NCBI GenBank assembly: GCA_035534575.1 | Contig: DATLRT010000043.1 | Location: 1-10,566 of the forward strand | Origin: JAGWFU01 sp035534575 | Lineage (GTDB): Archaea; Micrarchaeota; Micrarchaeia; Micrarchaeales; Micrarchaeaceae | Direction: 5' to 3' | Length of the DNA stretch: 10,566 bases | Part shown: piece after piece, positions 1-4,367 of the stretch | Numbering within the stretch: position 1 is the first letter of the stretch | Layout of the letters: every line of letters starts with the position of its first letter | Position numbers and translations under genes: made by a program | Notes under the pieces: generated by a model | The model's input: the letters and a program-made list of their open reading frames with translations, nothing else | Databases searched by the model: none | Told to the model about the DNA's origin: nothing

Positions 1-20
1 ATACACACCCTGGTTCCCCA

Positions 21-278
21 GTAGGTGGCAGCCATCAGCGACCATTTCGCGCCTGTTGTTCGGCCTGTTGTTCGCGTTGACGTTCCGGCGGTTGTTGTCG
101 AAGTTGTTGTCCCAGCGCACCAACGGACGCACAGCAGTAGCCCATCTATCTATTGCCTCAATGGAGGCATCACCGCGACTTCACGTTTTCATTGCTTACT
201 CGGTGTTGCCGCTGAATTTCATGGCCGATTGGATACGGCGCTATAGACGGGCGTGTGGTCACCAAAGCTGCCACCTAC
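21..278. repeat. 12-bp inverted repeat bracketing the template repeat
   Basis: The arm gtaggtggcagc at 21-32 is the exact reverse complement of gctgccacctac at 267-278. The arms enclose the whole template repeat and spacer. A 12-base perfect match is unlikely by chance in about 300 bp, so the arms may pair in the template RNA and bring its ends together. The match does not extend beyond 12 bases, and no function is known for it. Confidence 0.45.
42..128 (-). repeat. Template repeat (TR) of a diversity-generating retroelement
   Basis: This 87-bp stretch, read on the minus strand from 128 to 42, is a near copy of 499-416 inside the next gene upstream. The first 18 bases (128-111) are identical. 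Beyond that, 18 substitutions separate the two copies and every one lies on an adenine of this copy: 18 of 25 aligned adenines differ, 0 of 59 other bases differ. One AAC triplet here has no partner in the gene. Read in the frame of the target gene, this copy contains ten AAC codons (for example WDNNFDNNRRNVNANN), which is typical of DGR templates because mutating both A positions of AAY yields many residues and no stop. It lies 193 bp downstream of the target stop codon and is not in a convincing gene. In known DGRs an RNA copy of the TR is reverse transcribed with errors at adenine and the cDNA replaces the VR. The assignment rests on the A-specific pattern; the reverse transcriptase is not in the window. 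Confidence 0.93.
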
Positions 279-320
279 GAACAATGGTTCGGGTACAGTG
301 GCTACCCTGGAGCGCGATGA
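129..320 (-). other. Non-coding spacer between target gene and template repeat
   Basis: No convincing gene is visible between the target stop codon and the template repeat. In other DGRs this is where the accessory avd gene or the leader of the template RNA lies; no Avd-like frame is seen here. The stretch holds a perfect small hairpin at 154-169 (6-bp stem TGCCTC/GAGGCA, 4-base loop). Its far part (267-278) is one arm of a 12-bp inverted repeat whose other arm (21-32) lies on the opposite side of the template. I infer that it is transcribed as part of the template RNA, but only position supports this. Confidence 0.45.
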
Positions 321-1043
321 TCAATCCTCGATACCACCTTTCCTGGTGCAGTACCTGCAGTTGCACCTGTGTTTCTTTCCCTTCTTGAAGCGTACCGTGG
401 CGCCGACCACCACCCCCACCCCGCGCCCGTCGTCCGGCCTGCCGTACGCGTCGACGACCCGGCGGCCGTAGTCGAAGCCGCCCCAGCGCACCAACGGACC
501 TATCCAGGCCTCGTCATCCCTCTGCCAGAGGTACCTGGCATTCGGATCTGAACTCTTGACCTGCGCTCCAGTAGGTATTCCGCTGATCGGATCCACGAAG
601 TACCATCCGTCCTCCCTCGGATACTGATGCATCCTAACCTTGGCCCCCTTCTTGAGGGTTATGACCTTCCTGCTTCCATCATCCCTGATTGTGCAGTCAT
701 AGAGGTCGAAGGAAAGGATCTGGTCCACCTTGCCCCTGTACTGCTTCGGTATCTCCATGGTGAAGTAGTCCGTGGTGACCTGGGTACCGAATGTCACTCC
801 GGGAGCCTCGTGCACGAACATGGTACTTGTCCATGCACTTCCCTGGAAGAGACTCTTATATTGTGCCCTCTTCTCCTCGTCCTGGAGTATGGCATCCGCC
901 TCGAGGTTCGACAGGATCCTCTTGCCCCTGGAGATGTCCAGTGCGTCAGAGAACGTGACTCCGGGGTTCCCGGGCCTCAGGACCTCAATACTCTGCACTC
1001 TCGCGGCAGAAGGCGTTTTTGGTTTTGTCTTCTTGTCTGACAT
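321..1043 (-). CDS. DGR-diversified target protein with C-terminal Cys motif
   Basis: I do not recognise the family of the N-terminal part of this 240-residue protein, but residues ~182-209 are the variable region of a diversity-generating retroelement. The conserved frame (PLVRW, RR, RP) with variable positions between resembles the C-type-lectin-like VRs of other DGR targets, which display ligand-binding loops; the fold is inferred. Residues 1-15 are Lys/Thr/Ser-rich and charged with no signal peptide, so a cytoplasmic or peripheral location is more likely than secretion. The VR is not at the extreme end: about 31 residues follow, basic and with a tight Cys cluster, HRCNCRYC (His225, Cys227, Cys229, Cys232), perhaps a metal site. 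The ATG at 1043 follows a GAGG Shine-Dalgarno-like sequence and lies 4 bp after the stop of the upstream gene, so the two are co-transcribed. The template repeat follows on the same strand. Confidence 0.85.
   Translation of the reverse strand: MSDKKTKPKTPSAARVQSIEVLRPGNPGVTFSDALDISRGKRILSNLEADAILQDEEKRAQYKSLFQGSAWTSTMFVHEAPGVTFGTQVTTDYFTMEIPKQYRGKVDQILSFDLYDCTIRDDGSRKVITLKKGAKVRMHQYPREDGWYFVDPISGIPTGAQVKSSDPNARYLWQRDDEAWIGPLVRWGGFDYGRRVVDAYGRPDDGRGVGVVVGATVRFKKGKKHRCNCRYCTRKGGIED
416..499 (-). repeat. Variable region (VR) of the DGR target gene
   Basis: This is the recipient copy of the template repeat, in frame within the 240-aa target protein, covering about residues 182-209. Compared with the template, codons 188, 189, 192, 193, 196, 198, 200, 201, 204, 205, 206, 208 and 209 differ, and all base changes are at template adenines (15 A to G, 3 A to T, none to C). 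Bases of the template other than A are kept exactly, including the PLVRW start and the RR, A and RP codons. One AAC codon of the template is missing between residues 188 and 190. On the minus strand the VR runs into a very G-rich tract (about 422-401) that could act as the initiation-of-mutagenic-homing site, but no clear matching IMH* is seen beside the template. Confidence 0.92.
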
Positions 1044-1047
1044 TGTC

Positions 1048-1410
1048 TCAATCCTCGGCGGCTAGACCGATTACGCGCGATGTGGCAGACTCCGTGTTCT
1101 TGGCGATCTCGTCTGCCACTTGTGATACAGATGGCTTCCCGCCATCGCGTCTAGTCGATGTCGCGGGAACAGGATCAGCGTCAGCGAGCACTTCGTAGGG
1201 GGTGTAGGATACGACCCGCTCTATCCTGAAGTACCTCTCCCCCTGCATCTCGACCATGGCAATGAGCTGGTCGCCCTTCTTCAGGTCCGAGAAGTGGGGG
1301 TTGGACATGTTGGAGAAGAATATGCCCTCGCCTATATCAGCCAGCAGGATCGACGGGCCCACCCTGGGGCGCACGGCTATGTCAACGTTTATCGTGGTTT
1401 TTCTCAACAT
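1048..1410 (-). CDS. Unknown small protein, operon partner of the DGR target
   Basis: This 120-residue protein is not recognised. Residues ~1-85 alternate hydrophobic and polar residues as in a small beta-rich fold (TTINVDIAVRP, then a GDQLIAMVEMQGERYFRIERVV stretch split by turns), possibly an OB- or SH3-like barrel. The last ~35 residues are polar, with a charged linker (TSTRRDGG) and a helix-like tail. There are no membrane segments, and it does not look like the helical Avd accessory protein of bacterial DGRs. I chose the ATG at 1410, which has AGGTG 5 bp ahead; the open frame continues to 1503, but that extension is Pro-rich and unlike the rest. Its stop lies 4 bp before the start of the target gene, so it is probably translated coupled to it and may help, chaperone or anchor the variable protein; that role is inference from position only. 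Confidence 0.7.
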   Translation of the reverse strand: MLRKTTINVDIAVRPRVGPSILLADIGEGIFFSNMSNPHFSDLKKGDQLIAMVEMQGERYFRIERVVSYTPYEVLADADPVPATSTRRDGGKPSVSQVADEIAKNTESATSRVIGLAAED

Positions 1411-1505
1411 GGCAGCACCTAAGCGTGAGGGGTGAGGGGCGAATGAAGGAGAGTGAACAGGTGGAGGGGAGAGCCCGGGCTCGGGGGTCCTCAGGGCCCT
1501 CAAGA

Positions 1506-1517
1506 AGGTTTATATAG
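1506..1517. promoter_or_regulatory. TATA promoter of the tRNA gene, perhaps bidirectional
   Basis: The plus-strand sequence ggtttatata lies 24-35 bp before the first base of the tRNA, the normal spacing for an archaeal TATA/BRE element. Read on the minus strand it is tatataaacc, also TATA-like, and it is the best candidate promoter for the minus-strand DGR operon, giving a leader of roughly 70 bases before 1410. The plus-strand role is well supported; the minus-strand role is a guess. Confidence 0.6.
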
Positions 1518-1540
1518 ATTGACGAGGAAATAGACTGGAT

Positions 1541-1643
1541 GGGCTTGTAGCGTAACGGTAGCGCGCGTGCATGGCATGCACGAGGTTGCGGGTTCAAAAA
1601 GGTTCCTGTGAAAACAGGGGCCGTGAAAATCCCGCCAAGTCCA
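1541..1643 (+). tRNA. tRNA-Ala (anticodon GGC) with a T-loop intron
   Basis: The gene folds as a full cloverleaf once 31 bases are removed: acceptor GGGCTTG/CAAGTCC, D-arm GCG...CGC, anticodon stem CGTGC/GCACG with loop ATGGCAT (anticodon GGC), variable loop AGGTT, T-stem GCGGG/CCCGC with loop TTCAAAT, and discriminator A. The mature length is 72 bases, with no encoded CCA. The G3-U70 pair and A73 are the alanine identity elements, agreeing with the anticodon, which reads GCC and GCU codons. The T-loop as encoded is 38 bases instead of 7, the excess being an intron. A TATA box lies upstream and a T-rich stretch follows. Confidence 0.95.
1599..1629 (+). other. 31-base tRNA intron at T-loop position 59/60
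   Basis: The bases around the insertion form a bulge-helix-bulge, the substrate of the archaeal tRNA splicing endonuclease. Outside is the T-stem (1588-1592 with 1631-1635). A 4-bp central helix pairs TTCA (1593-1596) with TGAA (1624-1627). A 5' bulge of A residues starts at 1597 and a 3-base bulge AAT (1628-1630) lies on the other strand. The intron core is a 9-bp helix (1601-1609 with 1614-1622, two G-T pairs) closed by a GAAA-type tetraloop. Cutting after the second base of each bulge removes exactly 1599-1629 and leaves the canonical loop TTCAAAT. Base pairing and the 7-base product both fit, so the boundaries are well supported. Confidence 0.88.
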
Positions 1644-1656
1644 TTTCTTTTTCTTT
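1644..1656 (+). terminator. T-rich terminator after the tRNA
   Basis: A pyrimidine tract tttctttttcttt follows the last tRNA base directly. Archaeal RNA polymerase ends transcripts at such T-runs without needing a hairpin. Confidence 0.6.
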
Positions 1657-1739
1657 TCAATACCGAGTGGCTTCGTCCCTAAGGTAGGTCCGGCTTGCTG
1701 GATGGCTTAAATAACTGGGGTTTGCACCAGAAAGAGTTA

Positions 1740-1759
1740 TATATGTATATATACATATA
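1740..1759 (+). promoter_or_regulatory. 20-bp perfect palindrome: vapBC promoter and likely operator
   Basis: The sequence tatatgtata joined to tatacatata is a perfect 20-bp palindrome ending 6 bp before the antitoxin ATG at 1766. It also supplies the TATA element. With the normal 25-bp spacing, transcription would begin at or next to the ATG, so the mRNA is probably leaderless; no Shine-Dalgarno sequence fits in the gap. Toxin-antitoxin operons are usually repressed by the antitoxin-toxin complex binding such an inverted repeat, so autoregulation is the likely role. Confidence 0.65.
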
Positions 1760-1765
1760 CATAAT

Positions 1766-1996
1766 ATGGCCAGGCAAATATCCGTATCCGATGAGGTTTA
1801 TGAGCTTCTTACAAAGAGGAAGGGGGGAAGGAGCTATTCCGCCGTAATAAAGGACATGGCGAACCAGATTGAGAGTCCAAAGGGCGACATAATGAGATTT
1901 GCAGGCGCGCTCAAGGGCGACAAACAACTGGCAAAGATACAGAAATTGATAGCGGAGGACAGGAGAAGGAATGTTGGCAGGAAGTTCAAATGGTGA
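1766..1996 (+). CDS. vapB: VapB-type antitoxin
   Basis: This 76-residue basic protein begins MARQISVSDEVYELLTKRKG, then has RSYSAVIKDM, the strand-helix-helix pattern of archaeal VapB antitoxins (DUF217-like/ribbon-helix-helix type). The N-terminal half should bind DNA as a dimer; the C-terminal half, rich in Lys and Arg and ending RRRNVGRKFKW, would wrap around and block the toxin. It is the first gene of the cassette and its stop codon lies 5 bp before the toxin start, which is the usual order and tight coupling. The 20-bp palindrome just upstream is the probable operator it binds. The family is clear by pattern and by the neighbour; the exact subfamily is less certain. Confidence 0.85.
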   Translation: MARQISVSDEVYELLTKRKGGRSYSAVIKDMANQIESPKGDIMRFAGALKGDKQLAKIQKLIAEDRRRNVGRKFKW

Positions 1997-2001
1997 TTGA
2001 T

Positions 2002-2385
2002 ATGGCCTGCCTTGATACCAGTGTGATAATAGAGTTCCTGCACTCAAATGATATCGTGACCAGATTGGTCAGCCAGTATCAACAGACAGAACCAATAAGC
2101 ACCACATCGGTGACAGAGTACGAATTGCTTAAGTACCAGAACCCAAGGGAAGCCGAGGTGTCTAGGGAGTTATTGGAGAGCTTGGAGATACATGCCTTCG
2201 ACAGGTCGGCTGCGCTTGAATCCTCCAAGATGTTTATGGAACTTAAAAAGAAGGGCACACCGATCAGCGATACAGACATACTGATAGCGGGAATAGCCGC
2301 CTCCAGAAATGAGACGCTGATAACCATGGATAAGGATTTCGAGCGGCTTGGCTACAACAAGATAGTGGTAGTCGGAAGGGAATGA
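2002..2385 (+). CDS. vapC: VapC-type toxin, PIN-domain ribonuclease
   Basis: This protein of about 127 residues shows the full PIN-domain acidic set: Asp5 in ACLDTSVIIEFL, Glu39 in TSVTEYELLKY, Asp90/Asp92 in ISDTDILIAGIAASRN, and Asp110/Asp112 in LITMDKDFERLG. These hold Mg ions that cut RNA; VapC toxins commonly cleave tRNA or rRNA. I chose the ATG at 2002 because GGTGAT lies 4 bp before it; an earlier in-frame ATG at 1990 would overlap the antitoxin gene and add only MVID. The start of the next gene overlaps the stop by 4 bp (ATGA). All catalytic residues are present, so it is probably active and held in check by the upstream antitoxin. Confidence 0.92.
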   Translation: MACLDTSVIIEFLHSNDIVTRLVSQYQQTEPISTTSVTEYELLKYQNPREAEVSRELLESLEIHAFDRSAALESSKMFMELKKKGTPISDTDILIAGIAASRNETLITMDKDFERLGYNKIVVVGRE

Positions 2386-2738
2386 ACAAGACGGACATAC
2401 AGGTGAGATTAATGGCTGAAAAAGATACAGATGTCGATGTGGAGATTGAGCTTGAAGAGGCACAGAAGCTGGTGGCATCGGGCAAGTCGCACTACGTCTG
2501 GGTTCTGGGGCCGATTAACACGGACATACTTAAGATGAAGCTTGACACGGAGACAGAGATAATGGTCGTGCATCCGCAGGAGCTTCTCCAGTCGACCAAT
2601 CCCAAGGCGCTTGTTGGCGAGACGCCGATATTCGTCTGTGAGCACGGAGTTACATCGTTCTTCCTCGCCGAGAAGCTGAAGCCAAAGGGAGTGAACGCGA
2701 AATCCCTTAGCGGAGGAGTGGACGGAATAGGGCGTTAA
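2382..2738 (+). CDS. Rhodanese-like protein in the vapBC operon
   Basis: This 118-residue protein has the rhodanese active-site loop CEHGVTS (Cys86) after a strand ETPIFV, followed by a helix and the LSGGVDGI turn that close the rhodanese fold (compare the family pattern of Cys-x4-[ST] then a GG turn). Rhodanese domains carry sulfur as a Cys persulfide or act in related chemistry. The N-terminal part matches less well, and the protein stops soon after the GG turn, so it is a minimal single domain; the substrate is unknown. The ATG overlaps the vapC stop codon (ATGA) and follows GGAAGGG, so it is translationally coupled to the toxin gene. A rhodanese in a toxin-antitoxin operon is unusual; whether it works with the toxin or is only a passenger cannot be said. 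Confidence 0.75.
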   Translation: MNKTDIQVRLMAEKDTDVDVEIELEEAQKLVASGKSHYVWVLGPINTDILKMKLDTETEIMVVHPQELLQSTNPKALVGETPIFVCEHGVTSFFLAEKLKPKGVNAKSLSGGVDGIGR

Positions 2739-2749
2739 GATTATAGAAA

Positions 2750-2782
2750 GGTTTATATATTAATTATAGCGTATTATAATTA
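2750..2782 (+). promoter_or_regulatory. TATA box and inverted repeat before the second toxin-antitoxin pair
   Basis: A TATA element gtttatatat lies at 2751-2760, directly followed by an inverted repeat: taattata (2761-2768), 6-base spacer, tataatta (2775-2782). The first gene starts at 2800, about 40 bp after the TATA box, giving a short leader. The repeat covers the expected transcription start region, where a bound antitoxin complex would repress. The operator role is inferred from the layout. Confidence 0.6.
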
Positions 2783-2799
2783 GTTATAAGTGATACATA

Positions 2800-3018
2800 A
2801 TGAACGAATTTACCACGGTGCAGCTTAAGAAATCAGTAGTTAAGGAATTAAAGAAAATAAAGAAGTATCCGAGAGAAACCTATGATGAAGTCATCTCCGA
2901 TCTAATAAAGGTAGCTGAAGGAGCATCAGAATATGACGAATTCATCCATAGGGCGCAACAGGCAAAAATGAAGGAGCTCTGGGGCGAAGGCGACTATGAG
3001 GCGTGGGAGAGTGCCTAG
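2800..3018 (+). CDS. Antitoxin of the MazF-like pair
   Basis: This 72-residue protein starts MNEFTTVQLKKSVVKELKKI, a short strand followed by a Lys-rich helix, and continues KYPRETYDEVISDLIKVAEG, a second helix: the ribbon-helix-helix layout of many antitoxins. The C-terminal third is rich in Glu, Asp, Trp and Gln (KMKELWGEGDYEAWES), fitting an acidic segment that would bind the toxin. It is the first gene after a TATA box with an inverted repeat, and the toxin gene overlaps its end by 23 bp. The assignment depends partly on the neighbouring toxin, because such small antitoxins diverge quickly. Confidence 0.75.
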   Translation: MNEFTTVQLKKSVVKELKKIKKYPRETYDEVISDLIKVAEGASEYDEFIHRAQQAKMKELWGEGDYEAWESA

Positions 3019-3325
3019 ATCTGGAGACATAATCATAGCAAGAATGCAGTTTACGGATAGCAATGAGTCGAAGATACGGCCTGCACTAGTTCTATTTGAG
3101 GAGCTGGGAAACGTAGTTATAGCCGGGATAACGACTAACCTGCAGATGAAAGGCGTATCAATCTCGGTCAAAGAGGGCGCGGCGCAGGATAGTGTAATAA
3201 AGTTGAATTATATCTTTACAATAACCAATGAGGCAATTCTAAAGACGGTTACTCACCTTGGCAGAGAGAAAAAGCGCTTCGTTTTTGGCGAGCTAAACAA
3301 AAAACTTGGCGGTTTAATAACTTGA
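2996..3325 (+). CDS. MazF/PemK-like toxin, endoribonuclease
   Basis: The 109-residue frame carries the MazF/PemK signature: RSGDIIIARMQFTDSNESK then RPALVLFEE, and the strand NVVIAGITTN, matching the family's GDI-v-v, K-x-RPalVl and core strands. The family folds as an SH3-like barrel and cuts mRNA or other RNA at short sites; the Arg of the RPALV motif and the first loop form the active region. The length is normal. The ATG at 2996 overlaps the antitoxin gene and has AAGG 5 bp ahead; a GTG at 3011 is another possible start and would begin right before the conserved part. Its stop lies 6 bp from the stop of the convergent wyosine synthase gene. Confidence 0.85.
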   Translation: MRRGRVPRSGDIIIARMQFTDSNESKIRPALVLFEELGNVVIAGITTNLQMKGVSISVKEGAAQDSVIKLNYIFTITNEAILKTVTHLGREKKRFVFGELNKKLGGLIT

Positions 3326-3331
3326 TAGGAT

Positions 3332-4363
3332 TCAGCCAATCTGGAGGGCAGCAGCCTCCTTTCTGTACTCCTCTCCGACCTTGCTGAAGTCTATTATCCT
3401 GTTCTTCTTCGACTCCTGGTCCCTTGCCAAGAGCACTATCCTGCTGGGCATGTGCTCTGCAGTCACTAGATAACCAGTGAGCTCAGCCAGCCTCGTGGCA
3501 AACTTCTTTATCTCATCGTGGTCCGGTGTGGATACCCAGCTCAACCCCCTCTGTTCCTCCCTTGCCCCGCCAACGAAGGAGAATCCCTTCACCTCAACAT
3601 AGTTGGGCATCGCCAGTCCGATGAGCTCGGCGTAACCTTCGGGGTTGTTCATGTTGAGCCCCTTCACAAGTGTCATGCGGACAACGGTCCTTGTCTTTAG
3701 CGTCTTCAGCACTGAGAGCGCGGCCCTGAACCTCTCCCATGTGCCCGGAATCTTGGGCCTGACCGTCTTGATGTAGGTCTCCTCGTCAGGCGCCTGCAGC
3801 GAAACGTAAAGCTGGGTTGGCAGCGGGTTGAGCTTCTCCAGCGCCTCGGGCAAGGTGCCGTTGTGCACGAGGAATGTGCTGACCCCTCTCTTGTGGAACT
3901 CCTCGAGCAGGCCGCCCATCTTAGGGTAGAACATCGGCTCTCCGGTTAAGCTTAGCGCCACGTGCATCGGCTCCCTGGCCTCCTGCCATCGCCTCTTCTT
4001 GAGGGGCGTGTCCGCAGCCTCGTTGTAGCCGCTCACTATCCTTCTCTGCTCCTTTATCATTCCCTCAACAATGGGGACCGGGTCGTCCCACGAGTCCATC
4101 GCGTTGAGCTCGTTCCACTTGTATCCGTGCTCCTCCGGAATTAGCCTCCAGCAGAATGTGCATCCGAGGTCGCACCCGATCGCCGGCGTTGCCTGCATGC
4201 ACTGCCAGCTCTTTATCCCGTAGAAAGTGTATTTGTAGCAAAGGGTCTTGCCCTTCAGCCCGTTGGCGGTGTACTCGCATATCTTGACCGCCGAGTGGCT
4301 GCCCACGAAGTGGTAGCCCTGCTTCTCCATCTTTGTCTTCAGCTCTGCGGGCATTCCTGACAT
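3332..4363 (-). CDS. taw1: 4-demethylwyosine synthase (Taw1/TYW1), radical SAM
   Basis: Taw1 builds the tricyclic base of wyosine at G37 of tRNA-Phe, joining N1-methylguanosine with carbons from pyruvate. This 343-residue protein shows the radical-SAM motif CDLGCTFCWR (Cys64, Cys68, Cys71) for the first iron-sulfur cluster, and three earlier cysteines, Cys29, Cys42 and Cys55, with the 13/13 spacing of the archaeal enzyme's second cluster. Further family marks are SLTGEPMFYP, FLVHNGT, LYVSLQAP, VRMTLVKGLNMN and VEVKGFSFVGG. There is no flavodoxin domain, as usual in archaea. Length is normal and all motifs are present. It starts 5 bp after the htpX stop codon with GGTTGATG ahead, so it is the second gene of an htpX-taw1 operon; the pairing has no obvious functional reason. 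It supports archaeal origin of the window. Confidence 0.95.
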   Translation of the reverse strand: MSGMPAELKTKMEKQGYHFVGSHSAVKICEYTANGLKGKTLCYKYTFYGIKSWQCMQATPAIGCDLGCTFCWRLIPEEHGYKWNELNAMDSWDDPVPIVEGMIKEQRRIVSGYNEAADTPLKKRRWQEAREPMHVALSLTGEPMFYPKMGGLLEEFHKRGVSTFLVHNGTLPEALEKLNPLPTQLYVSLQAPDEETYIKTVRPKIPGTWERFRAALSVLKTLKTRTVVRMTLVKGLNMNNPEGYAELIGLAMPNYVEVKGFSFVGGAREEQRGLSWVSTPDHDEIKKFATRLAELTGYLVTAEHMPSRIVLLARDQESKKNRIIDFSKVGEEYRKEAAALQIG

Positions 4364-4367
4364 GGCA

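Noticed and set aside
42..128. Template repeat as the remnant of a duplicated gene (pseudogene)
   Set aside because: Decay after duplication would change all four bases. Here every substitution lies at an adenine of one copy and all other bases are kept, and the similarity stops sharply at both ends.
25..246. Plus-strand open frames over the template repeat with Val-rich repeats (such as PVVRPVVRVDVPAVV)
   Set aside because: They are the complement of the AAC-rich template and of its spacer; Val runs come from gtt triplets opposite AAC. No start signal or domain supports them.
1411..1503. Longer N-terminus of the small operon gene from an ATG at 1503
   Set aside because: The added stretch is Pro/Ser-rich and unlike the rest, the ATG at 1410 has AGGTG properly placed, and starting at 1503 would leave almost no room behind the candidate promoter.
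1601..1625. Insertion in the tRNA as sign of a broken tRNA pseudogene
   Set aside because: The bases form a bulge-helix-bulge, and removing 31 bases restores a canonical T-loop; all stems and alanine identity bases are intact.
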